59,182 bases of DNA from Clostridia bacterium (lineage in GTDB: Bacteria > Bacillota > Clostridia > Oscillospirales > CAG-272), in the NCBI GenBank assembly GCA_017533565.1, contig JAFXHU010000005.1:1-59182 (forward strand), given 5' to 3'. Positions 7,466 to 16,781 of the stretch are shown here, piece by piece. The number at the start of each line of letters is the position of its first letter. Position 1 is the first letter of the stretch. The position numbers and the translations under genes are program-made. The notes beneath the pieces were generated by a model. That model saw nothing but the letters and a program-made list of their open reading frames with translations. It was not told the DNA's origin and ran no database searches.

Positions 7466-7950
7466 AGCAAGGAAATTGCTCGGTTTGTCTGAAGGCCATC
7501 GACCTTGACAGCGCGCCCGTACTTACGATGGGCGCATACGGAACGCCCCGTTGCCTTTGCGACGAGTGTGCGGAATTGGTTGAAAACTTTACACGGGGTA
7601 GGGATTACGGCGAAATTACCGCCGCAATGGACGAATTAAGCGCAAAAATGTCCCGCGCCAATATCGACGATAAAATCACGGTTGACTGCATAACCGAAAT
7701 GCTCGTTGCGGGTGCAAAAAGGGCAAGCGCGATAAAGGACGGAAGCTACGACTTCTCGCTCGACGGGGAGGAGGAGGAATACGTCATTCCCGACGAGCTT
7801 CGCGAAAGCGAGGAGGACCGCGCCCTTGACGAAAAGGAAGCGATTGCAAAGGAAAAAACCGACAGAGTAATGAATTGGGTATGGCTTGCCGTCCTGCTTG
7901 GCACGCTGACCCTCGGCGTTCTTTGGTATTTCGGTGTTATAGTGCTATGA
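7462..7950 (+). CDS. Hypothetical zinc-finger membrane-anchored protein
   Basis: A 162-residue protein. The N-terminus has CSVC (C6, C9) and CLCDEC (around residues 32-37), which resembles the treble-clef zinc finger of ClpX, followed by an acidic helical middle and one C-terminal transmembrane segment (about residues 139-160). I do not recognise a named family. The acidic run of glutamates near residue 98 is notable. It overlaps its neighbours by four bases on each side, so it is co-translated with the DUF896 gene and the oxidoreductase. Confidence 0.75.
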   Translation: MKQGNCSVCLKAIDLDSAPVLTMGAYGTPRCLCDECAELVENFTRGRDYGEITAAMDELSAKMSRANIDDKITVDCITEMLVAGAKRASAIKDGSYDFSLDGEEEEYVIPDELRESEEDRALDEKEAIAKEKTDRVMNWVWLAVLLGTLTLGVLWYFGVIVL

Positions 7951-8936
7951 GCGATATAAGGCTTGGTATCGTCGGTACGAATTTCGTGAGCGATTGGCTC
8001 GCAAGCGCGGTCGGCGAATGTGACGGAGTGACCCTTTCTGGAGTTTATTCCCGCGACAAGGAGCGCGGCGCGGACTTTGCCGCCCGCAACGGGGTGGAGC
8101 AATCCTATACCGATTACCGCGCAATGCTTCGCAACGCCGACGCGGTTTATGTTGCCTCGCCAACCTACCGCCACTGCGAGCAGGCGGTTGAGGCTATGGA
8201 TATGGGTAGGGACGTGCTTTGCGAAAAAATGATGGCGGCATCCTATTCACAGGCGCTTCGTATGCGCGCCGCCGCCGACAGAAACGGAGTCCTGCTTCTC
8301 GAGGCTATGCGCCCCGATTTCGACCCGTCCTTTGCCGCAATAAAGTCTGCGATGGGCAAAATAGGCAAAATTCGCCGCGCTCACCTTGAATACTGCCAGT
8401 ATTCCTCGCGCTACGATGCCTTTAAATCCGGCTTCGTGCTTAACGCTTTTAACCCCGAAATATGCAACAGTGCGCTCGCCGACATCGGAGTTTATCCCTT
8501 ACATACGGCAATCCGCCTTTTCGGGAAGCCGCTTGACTTTAAGGCAAGTGCGGTTTTTCTTGAAAACGGCTTCGAGGGGCTTGGGGAAATAACCCTTGCC
8601 TATTCGGATATGCTCTGCGAAATAACCTACTCTAAAATCACCCAAAGCACCTCTCCCTCGGTTATAGAAGGGGAGGACGGCTCGCTCGTTATCGACAAAA
8701 TCCACGGCGCAAAACGGATTTACGTTGCCTACCGCAACGGCGTGACCGAGGAAGTCCCCTTTGAATACCGCCCCGACAATATGATTTACGAGCTTCGCGC
8801 CTTCCGCGATATGCTGCTCAACCGACGCAGTAATAGCGAGTATCTTGCCGCCTCGGTTGAAACCGTCCGCATCGCAAACGAGGCTTACCGAATGACGGGT
8901 GCAATAAAATATATGAATGCGGAGCTTATGAAATAA
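7947..8936 (+). CDS. Gfo/Idh/MocA-family oxidoreductase
   Basis: A 329-residue predicted NAD(P)-dependent dehydrogenase. N-terminal GIVGTNFVS is a slightly unusual Rossmann glycine motif; CEKMM (around residue 92) replaces the usual EKP, so the conserved lysine is kept but the proline is lost. The C-terminal half has the expected alpha/beta fold with ALADIGVYPLHTAI. Such enzymes oxidise or reduce sugars and related polyols; the substrate cannot be told. Start at 7947 overlaps the preceding stop as ATGA, indicating coupling. Confidence 0.85.
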   Translation: MSDIRLGIVGTNFVSDWLASAVGECDGVTLSGVYSRDKERGADFAARNGVEQSYTDYRAMLRNADAVYVASPTYRHCEQAVEAMDMGRDVLCEKMMAASYSQALRMRAAADRNGVLLLEAMRPDFDPSFAAIKSAMGKIGKIRRAHLEYCQYSSRYDAFKSGFVLNAFNPEICNSALADIGVYPLHTAIRLFGKPLDFKASAVFLENGFEGLGEITLAYSDMLCEITYSKITQSTSPSVIEGEDGSLVIDKIHGAKRIYVAYRNGVTEEVPFEYRPDNMIYELRAFRDMLLNRRSNSEYLAASVETVRIANEAYRMTGAIKYMNAELMK

Positions 8937-9017
8937 TCAAGCGCGTTTATGCGCCCGCCCCCGACGAAAAAACGCACCGTCCTTCGCATATAGACGAAAG
9001 ATAAATAAAACACACCG

Positions 9018-9043
9018 TCCTCCGCATATAATTGTGCGGAGGA
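9018..9043 (+). promoter_or_regulatory. Hairpin enclosing the ribosome binding site
   Basis: TCCTCCGCA (9018-9026) pairs perfectly with TGCGGAGGA (9035-9043) across an eight-base loop. The right arm contains the Shine-Dalgarno sequence of the transporter gene starting at 9051, so the fold would hide it. Confidence 0.55.
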
Positions 9044-9050
9044 TATTTTT

Positions 9051-10445
9051 ATGAAATTCAACCCGCTTGTAATCATCGTAACGCTAACGGGGGCGTATCT
9101 TTTGATACGGCTTCGCTTTTTCTTTCTCCTTCATCCCGTAAGGACCGCGGGATACGTGCTAAAGGGGCTGAAGCGCAAGGAAACCGCACGCGCTCTTTTT
9201 CTTGCCCTGTCGGGCACGCTCGGGGTCGGAAACGTGGTCGGAGTTGCCGTCGGAATTATACCGGGCGGGGCGGGGAGTGTTTTTTGGATGCTCGTTTCCA
9301 CGCTTTTCGCCGCCGCCCTGAAATACGGGGAGGTAACTCTCGCAACCGACGGAATAAGCCGAAGCGAGGAGGGGGTGCGGGGCGGAATACATACCGCGCT
9401 TTGCCGCTTTTTCGGAAGGCTCGGCGGAATGCTCGCTCTGATTTACTCAACCTGTACGGTTTTGCTTTCCTTCTTTATGGGCGCAACGCTGCAAAGCTCC
9501 GCGCTCGTCGGTGGAATAGGAGCAATATTTGACACGCCCCCCACCGTAATTGCAATTATCCTTGCCTTTTTCGTGCTTTTTTCGGTGGTATTCGGCACTC
9601 GCGTGATTGAAAAAATCACCGCAGTCGTTATTCCTTTGACAACAATTGTTTACATAATTTTGACGCTTTCGGTTGTTTTCGTATGCAAGGAGCGACTGCC
9701 CGATGCCGTCACCGCTATCCTTCACGGGGCATTTACCGCACGCGGAGCCTTCGGCGGTGCGCTCGGCTTTCTTTTCTCTCGCGCCGTGTCGGAGGGCTTC
9801 TCCCGCGGACTTTTATCAAACGAGGCGGGGGCGGGCACCTCCTCTGCGGCACACGCGCGCGGCTCGTCGCTTCACCCCGCAATGTGCGGTCTTATGGGGA
9901 TTGCGGAGGTCGTTTTCGATACCACCCTGCTTTGCAGCTTGACCGCGCTTGCAATACTCTGTGCCGTCCCGAATACCTCCCTATACACCGACGGGATTTC
10001 GCTCGTTTACGCCGCCGTCCTTTCGCTCGGTGCGCCCGCGGGTGCAATTCTCGCCTTTTGCATTTGTGCCTTCGCCTTTTCTACCGTAATCTGCTGGTAT
10101 TTTTACGGCACGGAGGCGTATTATTCGCTTTTCGGAAGGCGGAGCGCCGTTTTGCTTCCCATATACCTCGCCTTTGTCCTGCTCGGCTCGCGCCTTTCGG
10201 CTACGCCCGTCATTTTCGTTACCGACGTTTTGCTTTTGATTATGACGGCAATCACCTCGCTTTTGCTTATAAAAAAATCCGACAGGATTTGCACCCTGTC
10301 GGAAGGCTTTGGACTTTACGGAGGTCCGAAAAAAATATTCAAGCTGAAGGGGTCTGGTGCGCGTCGGCTGCGCCAAAGGTCGGCACGTAGCCGAAAAATC
10401 CGCCCGAAAAAGCCACGGTCTATCAAAAATCCGCTACCGCGGTAA
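9051..10445 (+). CDS. AGCS-family sodium:amino acid symporter
   Basis: Membrane transporter of the alanine/glycine:cation symporter family. The signature GTLGVGNVVGVA near residue 55 and GFSRGLLSNEAGAGTSSAAH near residue 245 are characteristic. About ten hydrophobic segments follow. The N-terminus is short, beginning right at the first membrane helix and lacking the usual extra residues before it. The C-terminal 50 residues are strongly basic. A direct role in alanine or glycine uptake is inferred from the family. The ribosome binding site lies inside a 9-bp hairpin. Confidence 0.9.
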   Translation: MKFNPLVIIVTLTGAYLLIRLRFFFLLHPVRTAGYVLKGLKRKETARALFLALSGTLGVGNVVGVAVGIIPGGAGSVFWMLVSTLFAAALKYGEVTLATDGISRSEEGVRGGIHTALCRFFGRLGGMLALIYSTCTVLLSFFMGATLQSSALVGGIGAIFDTPPTVIAIILAFFVLFSVVFGTRVIEKITAVVIPLTTIVYIILTLSVVFVCKERLPDAVTAILHGAFTARGAFGGALGFLFSRAVSEGFSRGLLSNEAGAGTSSAAHARGSSLHPAMCGLMGIAEVVFDTTLLCSLTALAILCAVPNTSLYTDGISLVYAAVLSLGAPAGAILAFCICAFAFSTVICWYFYGTEAYYSLFGRRSAVLLPIYLAFVLLGSRLSATPVIFVTDVLLLIMTAITSLLLIKKSDRICTLSEGFGLYGGPKKIFKLKGSGARRLRQRSARSRKIRPKKPRSIKNPLPR

Positions 10446-10532
10446 CAATCACCGCATCCGAAATGCCTTTTGCCAAGCGGCGGCTTTTAAGGACTCTTTC
10501 CGACTACCGTTTTTTTAAAAAACGCTTTAAAA

Positions 10533-11741
10533 TCAAATAAATCTAATAACCGAAAGCGGCTTTGCGCCGAGGGTGGAAAGTCTTTGTTGCATATCCGCTT
10601 CTGCGATTTTCTCGGTTAAAACCGCAATCTCGCCGCCGTTTTCAATAACCTCGCCGAGCGCGGAGGCAATTTTTTCGTCCGCCCCGTCAAAGGCAAGGTA
10701 AAAACGGCTCTTTAGCCTATCGAAATTCGGGCGCACCGACTCGCTTACGCGGTTAAAGCCCGCGGCTATCGGGTTTACCCCGCCCGTAGAGATTATGGGA
10801 ATAAGGTCGCCGACCACCGCGCTTGCCGTCGCGCCCGCACCCGCGCCCTGTCCGTAAAACATCACGTTTCCGAGAGGCTCTGCAATCACCTCAACCGCGT
10901 TGTAAACGCCCGAAACGGTGGCAAGCGGACTGTCGCCGGGGATAAGAAAGGGGGCAACGCAAACGGTCGGTAGTCCCGCCTCGCCCGCGATACAGCGACC
11001 AACGAGCTTTATCTCATGCCCGATTTTACGTGCAAGCCTTACGTCCGCCTCTCTGATACCGGTTATACCTTCGGTATAAACCTCATCTACGCTTGGTAAA
11101 ACGTCGGTTGCAAGGGCGGTAAGGATCGTAATCTTTCTCGCCGCATCGATGCCCTCGATATCCGCCGCGGGATTTGCCTCCGCGTAGCCACGTGCCTGCG
11201 CGTCCTTAAGCGCGGTTGAAAGGTCAACACCGTCGTTAAACATTCTCGTAAGTATATAATTCGTCGTGCCGTTGAGAATACCGCGCACCTCGCGGATTTT
11301 GTTCTGCCTTACCGAGGACAAAAGCGGTGCAATCACGGGAATACCGCCGCCAACCGCCGCCTCAAAGCGGTAGGATACCCCCGCCTGTGCCGCGAGTCTT
11401 ATAAACTCGTCGCCGTGAAGCGCAACGACCTCCTTGTTAGAGGTAATAACGCTTTTTCCCGCCGCAAGCGCGGCAGAGGAGTATTCGTATGCGGGATGCT
11501 CTCCGCCCATAACCTCTATGACCGTGTCAACGCTTTCGTCCGAAAGTATATCGCCGAAATCGTGCGTAACGAGGTGGGAAAGCGGGGACTCGGGAAAATC
11601 GCGAAGGTCAAGAATGTGTGCAATCTCCACCTCACAGCCGAGATAGGAGCAAAGCTCCGCCCTGTTGTTTATTATCAAATCGGCAACGCCGCCGCCAACG
11701 ACGCCGAAGCCGAGTATCGCAACTCTATGCTTGTCTTTCAT
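10533..11741 (-). CDS. hom: Homoserine dehydrogenase
   Basis: NAD(P)H-dependent reduction of aspartate semialdehyde to homoserine, the branch towards threonine and methionine. The 402 residues show Rossmann GFGVVGGGV (residues 11-19), VITSNKEVVA, the catalytic region GGGIPVI and GILNGTTNYIL, and the lysine-containing segment AARKITIL. A C-terminal ACT-like regulatory domain fits residues 330-402. GGAG lies before the ATG. It stands alone with its own promoter at 11771-11799 and competes with DapA for the same substrate. Confidence 0.96.
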   Translation of the reverse strand: MKDKHRVAILGFGVVGGGVADLIINNRAELCSYLGCEVEIAHILDLRDFPESPLSHLVTHDFGDILSDESVDTVIEVMGGEHPAYEYSSAALAAGKSVITSNKEVVALHGDEFIRLAAQAGVSYRFEAAVGGGIPVIAPLLSSVRQNKIREVRGILNGTTNYILTRMFNDGVDLSTALKDAQARGYAEANPAADIEGIDAARKITILTALATDVLPSVDEVYTEGITGIREADVRLARKIGHEIKLVGRCIAGEAGLPTVCVAPFLIPGDSPLATVSGVYNAVEVIAEPLGNVMFYGQGAGAGATASAVVGDLIPIISTGGVNPIAAGFNRVSESVRPNFDRLKSRFYLAFDGADEKIASALGEVIENGGEIAVLTEKIAEADMQQRLSTLGAKPLSVIRFI

Positions 11742-11770
11742 TTTTTCTCCGTAAAATTGGCTTTTTGGCT

Positions 11771-11799
11771 ATTTTATCACAAATTTTCGAAAAATGCAA
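11771..11799 (-). promoter_or_regulatory. Promoter of hom
   Basis: TTGCAT (11799-11794), 17-base spacer, TAAAAT (11776-11771) on the minus strand, about 30 bases upstream of the start codon. Confidence 0.65.
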
Positions 11800-11961
11800 T
11801 AGTAAAACGAACAATAGCGAAAAACAATACCGACGGGGAAGCTCCAAAGCATCCTTAAAACCGAATATTAACCAACGAAAAAGCAAAAATTTAGAGCGAA
11901 GACACCCCCTCAAAGGTATCCTCGCCCTTTTTTCGGCTATGCCAAATTGCCTTGCACAAAA

Positions 11962-12615
11962 TCAACCGTTTTCCTTAAGACCCCGAAGGTAATCCGTGGG
12001 ATTTTTCGGCACTCCGCCGACGAAAAGCTCGAAATGCAGGTGCGGCTCGTCGGCAATTTCGCTTATTGCGCTGTCGCCAACCGTGCCTATTCTGTCACCC
12101 TTTGCAACCTCGTCCCCGACCTCGAGCGAAACGAGCGTTTCGTTCTTCAAATTGGAGTACACCGTCTTATGCTCTCCCGCGTGGGTGATTTCAACCGTGT
12201 AGCCGAAGCGCGCGTCCTTGTAAATTCCCGTAATAACACCGTCCTCCGCCGCGAAAACGGGAGCCTCCTCGTCGGTCAGAATATCTATACCGAGGTGAAG
12301 ACGCCACTCCCCGAGCGTGTTTGAAAAAACGGGCGTATCCTCGTCATACTCGGTGCCAAGAACTCCGCCCGAGACGGGAAGGGCAAAGGAAAGCTCGGTT
12401 TTCGTGTCGGAGGGGTTTTCCTCGGGCGGGTTTTCCTCGGGAGGATTTCCGTTTTCGCCGTCGATGGGCAAATTCGGCTCGTCGGGAGTATTCCGCTTGT
12501 TTGCCGCCGCAACGATTCCGACGACGATTGCCGTGATGCAAAGTATAGCAATTACCGCACCGTAAACTATCCGCGTAACCGTCTGGGAGCTTACGGTATT
12601 CTTTTTCTTTTCCAT
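11962..12615 (-). CDS. spoIIQ: M23-family peptidase, SpoIIQ-like
   Basis: A 217-residue protein with a short cytoplasmic N-terminus, one transmembrane segment (about residues 14-37), a linker rich in proline, glutamate and asparagine, and a LytM/M23 domain from about residue 75. Zinc ligands appear intact: HLGID (first His and Asp) and HLHFE. The short length, anchor and single LytM domain resemble SpoIIQ, which bridges forespore and mother cell during engulfment; clostridial SpoIIQ proteins often keep the zinc site. A general cell-wall hydrolase is the alternative. It is monocistronic on the minus strand. Confidence 0.78.
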   Translation of the reverse strand: MEKKKNTVSSQTVTRIVYGAVIAILCITAIVVGIVAAANKRNTPDEPNLPIDGENGNPPEENPPEENPSDTKTELSFALPVSGGVLGTEYDEDTPVFSNTLGEWRLHLGIDILTDEEAPVFAAEDGVITGIYKDARFGYTVEITHAGEHKTVYSNLKNETLVSLEVGDEVAKGDRIGTVGDSAISEIADEPHLHFELFVGGVPKNPTDYLRGLKENG

Positions 12616-12735
12616 TGTTGAAATTTCCTTTCTTTTTACTTGCTGTCAATATTTTCTCCCCGTTTTTGGTATTTATTCACCAAAGGAAAAGTTTTTCTTC
12701 CCCGCATATTTGGAGCATCTATGCCGAAAAGAAGG

Positions 12736-12764
12736 TTGACAATCGCGCGAAAATAAGTTATAAT
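12736..12764 (+). promoter_or_regulatory. Consensus promoter
   Basis: TTGACA (12736-12741), 17-base spacer, TATAAT (12759-12764), about 44 bases before the CMP-kinase-like gene. Confidence 0.92.
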
Positions 12765-12807
12765 ATTACAGTTATAAAATAATTGTGCGCGAAAGGGAGA
12801 GGCTGAA

Positions 12808-13626
12808 ATGGATAAAATTTCGCTTGCCGGAGACCTCGGAAGCGGTAAAAGCACCGTGGCTCGCATACTTATCGATGCACTCGGCGCGGAGTATTACAGC
12901 ACGGGAAGCATAGTGCGCGGCATTGCCGAAAAAATGAATATGACCGTCGGGGAGCTTAACGCCTATATGGAAACACACCCCGAAATCGACAATATGATTG
13001 ACGACGGACTCGTCCGCCTCTCGGAGGATGAAAGAATGCTCGTCATTGACTCGCGTATGGCGTGGCACTTCACGCGCGGCACCTTCCGCGTATATCTGTC
13101 CACCGACATCGAAACCTCCGCCGTGCGAATAATGTCCGCTAACCGAAGGGGAGAGCATAACGCAACCCTCGCCGAAACGGTAGCCGCCACCCGCGCCCGC
13201 CGCGCCTCCGAGCAAAAGCGGTATATGGCGCAATACGGAGTGGATATAAAGGACCTCTCCAACTACTCCCTCGTGGTCGATACCACCGTCGCCACGCCCG
13301 AGGAGGTTGCGGGAATTATAATCTCCTCCTTTGAAAAATGGAAGACCGAGCGCGAGCTTCGTATCTGCTATCTTTCACCCGAAAGGCTTAATTTCATCGA
13401 CGACGAGCAGGATGCGGAAAAAATTGCCGCCCTCTCCGCCGCCCTTGAAATGGGACAGGCCGTGCCACCCGTCACCGTATTTGAGGCGGACGGTGAATTT
13501 TTCGTGGAGTCGGGTGCCGAAAGCGCGCTTGCCTACGCCTTTAACCTTAACACCTTCCTGCCCGCCACCCTCGTAAAGGGCGAAATCGGGGAGCGAAAGT
13601 ACGTAAAAATGCGAAATTCTCTTTGA
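12808..13626 (+). CDS. Cytidylate-kinase-like NTPase with ParB-like C-terminal domain
   Basis: A 272-residue protein in two parts. Residues 1-180 resemble (d)CMP/cytidylate-like kinases: P-loop GDLGSGKST (8-16), STGSIVR, then RMAWHF and a lid region with arginines (RARRASEQ). Residues 185-265 resemble a ParB/sulfiredoxin-type domain: a strand, LSPERL, helices with DAEKIAALSAALEMG, then VPPVTVFEADGEFFVESGA. The pairing is unusual to me. It could be a regulatory kinase rather than a housekeeping Cmk. It has its own strong promoter. The SD AAAGGGAGAGG is near the ATG. Confidence 0.7.
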   Translation: MDKISLAGDLGSGKSTVARILIDALGAEYYSTGSIVRGIAEKMNMTVGELNAYMETHPEIDNMIDDGLVRLSEDERMLVIDSRMAWHFTRGTFRVYLSTDIETSAVRIMSANRRGEHNATLAETVAATRARRASEQKRYMAQYGVDIKDLSNYSLVVDTTVATPEEVAGIIISSFEKWKTERELRICYLSPERLNFIDDEQDAEKIAALSAALEMGQAVPPVTVFEADGEFFVESGAESALAYAFNLNTFLPATLVKGEIGERKYVKMRNSL

Positions 13627-13763
13627 TTTAACCGTAAACGGTTAATTTTCCCCGTGCAAAGGCTTGGCACACCGCATTCCAACCGCGCCAAGGACGGAAA
13701 AGAAAGCAATTCCAACTAAGGACGGCGCACCGCGCATTTCAAAAAACTGCTAAAGAGGTAAAT

Positions 13764-15515
13764 ATGCTTACTTTAAAGAAAAAGACGTCGGAGCTTCTTG
13801 CCGACGCAATCACTCAAAAATTCGGGGAGGGACTCGTATCCCCCGACGAGCTTTTCCGTATGCTCGAGTATCCGCCCGACAGCACTATGGGCGACCTCGC
13901 GCTCCCCTGCTTCCGCCTTTCGAGGGTGCTTCGCCGCTCCCCCGTACAAATTGCAGAAGCACTCGCGGCGAAGGTTAAATGCGCGGAATTTTCCGCCGTT
14001 ACCGCCGTAAACGGCTATCTTAATTTTAAAATCAGCCCCACCGACTTTGCAAAGCGCGTAGCCTCGGACGTAACCAAGGGCGGCGAAAAATACGGCTCGT
14101 CAATGCGCGGCGTGGGAAAGACGGTAGTGCTTGACTACTCCTCCCCCAACGTGGCAAAGCCCTTCCACATCGGACATCTCGGCACAACCGTAATCGGTCA
14201 CTCGTTAAAGCTTCTTCACGAGTTTGACGGCTACTCCTGCGTCGGTATCAACTACATCGGCGACTGGGGTACACAGTTTGGAAAGCTCATCGTTGCCTAC
14301 AAGCTTTGGGGTAACAGGGAGCAAATCGAAAAGGGCGGAGTTGACGAGCTTGTAAAGCTCTACGTAAGAATTAACAACGCCATAAAGGACGAGGAAATCG
14401 CCTCTCAAAACGGAAATCCCGACGCACCGAAGCATTCCGACCTCGGCGACGCCTCCCGTGCGGAGTTTGCAAGGCTTGAGGCGGGGGACGAGAAAAACCT
14501 CGCGCTCTGGCGCTGGTTCGTTTCGGTAAGCCTTCTCGAATACGAAAAAACCTATAAGCAGCTCGGCATCGAGTTTGATTCCTATAAGGGTGAAAGCTTC
14601 TATACCGACAAAATGCCCGCCCAGGTTGAAAAGCTCCGCAATATGGGGCTTCTTGAAATCGACGACGGCGCTTCTATCGTCAACCTCGATAAATGGAATA
14701 TGCCCGTCTGCCTTATCCTAAAGAGCGACGGCACGACCCTTTATCCCACGCGCGATATTGCCGCCGCCGTTTACCGCCAGGATACCTATAAGTTTGATAA
14801 GGCTATCTACGTCACCTCCGCCGCACAAACGCTCCATTTTGCCCAGTGGTTTAAGGTTGTGGAGCTTATGGGCTACGAGTGGTATGACCGCCTCGTTCAC
14901 GTGCCCTACGGTACGGTTTCCATAAACGGTGCAAAGCTTGCAACGAGAACGGGCAACGTAATCCTCCTAAAGGATTTGTTTGCGGAGGCTATCTCCCGCG
15001 TTGCCGAAATCACGAGGGAAAAGCACCCCGACGAGGCGGAGTGTATGGAAATCGCCGAAAAGGTCGGTGTTGGCGCGGTGGTGTTCTACTACCTCTCCAA
15101 CAACCGTATGCGCGACATCAACTTTATTATGGAGGACGCGCTCTCCTTCGACGGAAATACCGGTCCGTACGTGCAATATACCTACGCCCGTACCTGCTCC
15201 GTGCTTGAGCGCGCGGGTACGACGGGTGAAATGACCGACGCCCCGCTTGGCGAGCTTGAATTTACGCTTGCAAAAACCCTCGCCCTTTTCCCCGAAAAGG
15301 TGGCACAGGCTATCGACGAATACGAGCCGAGCGTCGTAACTCGCTATATTCTCGACCTTGCGGCGGACTTCAACCGCTTCTACCACGAGTGCAAAATCTT
15401 GAGCTGCGAGGACGAGGCTCTGAAAAGCAGCCGTATCGCGCTTACCTCTGCGACCAACCGCGTGCTTAAAACCGCGCTCCGCCTTATCTGTATGCAAAGC
15501 CCCGAGAAAATCTAA
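13764..15515 (+). CDS. argS: Arginyl-tRNA synthetase
   Basis: Class I aminoacyl-tRNA synthetase charging tRNA-Arg. The 583 residues include the N-terminal ArgS domain, DYSSPNVAKPFHIGH with HIGH at 135-138, GDWGTQFGKL, and a C-terminal DALR anticodon-binding domain. The KMSKS motif is degenerate (KLATRTGN), common in ArgS. GAGG lies before the ATG. No T-box leader is visible in the 137 bases upstream. It is followed by yebC after 45 bases. Confidence 0.96.
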   Translation: MLTLKKKTSELLADAITQKFGEGLVSPDELFRMLEYPPDSTMGDLALPCFRLSRVLRRSPVQIAEALAAKVKCAEFSAVTAVNGYLNFKISPTDFAKRVASDVTKGGEKYGSSMRGVGKTVVLDYSSPNVAKPFHIGHLGTTVIGHSLKLLHEFDGYSCVGINYIGDWGTQFGKLIVAYKLWGNREQIEKGGVDELVKLYVRINNAIKDEEIASQNGNPDAPKHSDLGDASRAEFARLEAGDEKNLALWRWFVSVSLLEYEKTYKQLGIEFDSYKGESFYTDKMPAQVEKLRNMGLLEIDDGASIVNLDKWNMPVCLILKSDGTTLYPTRDIAAAVYRQDTYKFDKAIYVTSAAQTLHFAQWFKVVELMGYEWYDRLVHVPYGTVSINGAKLATRTGNVILLKDLFAEAISRVAEITREKHPDEAECMEIAEKVGVGAVVFYYLSNNRMRDINFIMEDALSFDGNTGPYVQYTYARTCSVLERAGTTGEMTDAPLGELEFTLAKTLALFPEKVAQAIDEYEPSVVTRYILDLAADFNRFYHECKILSCEDEALKSSRIALTSATNRVLKTALRLICMQSPEKI

Positions 15516-15560
15516 AAAGCATACGAACAAACGAGTTAATAATTTTTGTAGGAGATAAAT

Positions 15561-16286
15561 ATGTCAGGACATTCAAAATGGAACAACATTAAACACAAGA
15601 AGGAAAAGGCTGACGCCGCAAAGGCGAAAATCTTTACCAAAATTGGAAAGGAAATGGCTATTGCCATCAAAACGGGAGGACCCGACCCGAATAACAACAG
15701 CCGCCTTCGCGACCTTATTGCAAAGGCAAAGGCAAATAACGTTCCCAACGATAATATCCAGCGCACCATAAAGAAATTCACCGATTCGAGCGACATCAAC
15801 TACGAGGAGATTTCCTACGAGGGCTACGGTCCCTCGGGTGTTGCAATTATCGTTGAAACCTCCACCGACAACCGTAACCGCACCGCGGGCAACGTGCGCG
15901 CTTGGTTTAACAAGTACGGCGGCAACCTCGGACAAAACGGCTGCGTTTCCTACCTCTTTGAGGAAAAGGGCGTAATCACCATCGTTGACGAGGACGAGGA
16001 AATCGACGAGGATAAGATTATGGAGGACGCGCTTGAATGCGGTGCGGAGGATATCCGCTGTGACGAGGGCGAGTACACCATCTATACCGCCGTGGAGGAC
16101 TTCGACGCAGTTCGCGATGCAATCCTTTCCCTCGGCTACAAGCTTGATACCGCCGATATAGCAAAGGTTCCCTCCACCTACGTTGACCTCGAAAACCCCG
16201 ACGATATCGAGAATATGGAGAAGATGCTCGATAAGTTTAACGAGGATGATGACGTCAACGCCGTCTATCACAACTGGAATTCGTAA
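15561..16286 (+). CDS. yebC: YebC/PmpR (TACO1) family protein
   Basis: A 241-residue full-length member: starts MSGHSKWNNIKHKK, then RDLIAKAKANNVPNDNI, and YEGYGPSGVAIIVE, all family hallmarks. Members are described as DNA-binding regulators and, more recently, as helpers of ribosomes stalled on proline-rich stretches. The acidic stretch DEDEEIDEDK near residue 145 is usual. GGAG lies upstream of the ATG. Probably co-transcribed with argS. Confidence 0.95.
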   Translation: MSGHSKWNNIKHKKEKADAAKAKIFTKIGKEMAIAIKTGGPDPNNNSRLRDLIAKAKANNVPNDNIQRTIKKFTDSSDINYEEISYEGYGPSGVAIIVETSTDNRNRTAGNVRAWFNKYGGNLGQNGCVSYLFEEKGVITIVDEDEEIDEDKIMEDALECGAEDIRCDEGEYTIYTAVEDFDAVRDAILSLGYKLDTADIAKVPSTYVDLENPDDIENMEKMLDKFNEDDDVNAVYHNWNS

Positions 16287-16781
16287 TTTTTCGTCATAAC
16301 CGCTCCGCTTTGCACCTTGCCGTAGGTTTCTACGGCGGGCGGCACAAATCGGTCTGTTCTGCCTGAAAAATTGCCGAATTCCTTGAACGCTTAATAATTT
16401 TGGTGTAAATTCCCGTTTTTGACCTAACTCGCCGTAGTTTTGGGGATTGGCTTTGCCAATCATCGAGATGCTTGCATCTCTAACGGCTTCGGCTCAAAGA
16501 ACGAAAATTTCCCCTCAAAATTCTGTCGCGTTCGTGATTTGGTTTGGGGATTGGCTTTGCCAATCATCGAGATGCTTGCATCTCTTACGGCATGGCGGCA
16601 CACGTTCAATGGTTATAGCTAAAAAATTCCTGAATTCTTTGAACGCATAATATCTTTCGTCATACCGCTCCGCTTTGCACAACTCTTATTTTGATTTTTT
16701 GCCGTGCTAATAGGTACTGCTTTCGAGCCCCGCCGTTACGGTGGGGCTTTCGTTACTCTAATGCGCTCGCGCAAATTTTTG
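16287..16781. repeat. Intergenic mosaic of decayed direct repeats and hairpins
   Basis: No gene. Three kinds of repeat occur twice, all in direct orientation. A: GTCATAACCGCTCCGCTTTG near 16292 and a near-identical copy near 16658. B: a stretch with GAATTCCTTGAACGC near 16376 and GAATTCTTTGAACGC near 16631. C: a pair of hairpins, GATTGGC-TTT-GCCAATC then GAGATGC-TT-GCATCTC, at 16445-16480 and again at 16549-16584. Downstream of the second A copy there is no further structure until the promoter at 16782. Confidence 0.8.

Noticed and set aside
13627-13763. Possible T-box upstream of argS
   Set aside because: The AGGGTGGNACCGCG-type T-box sequence and specifier stem are not seen.
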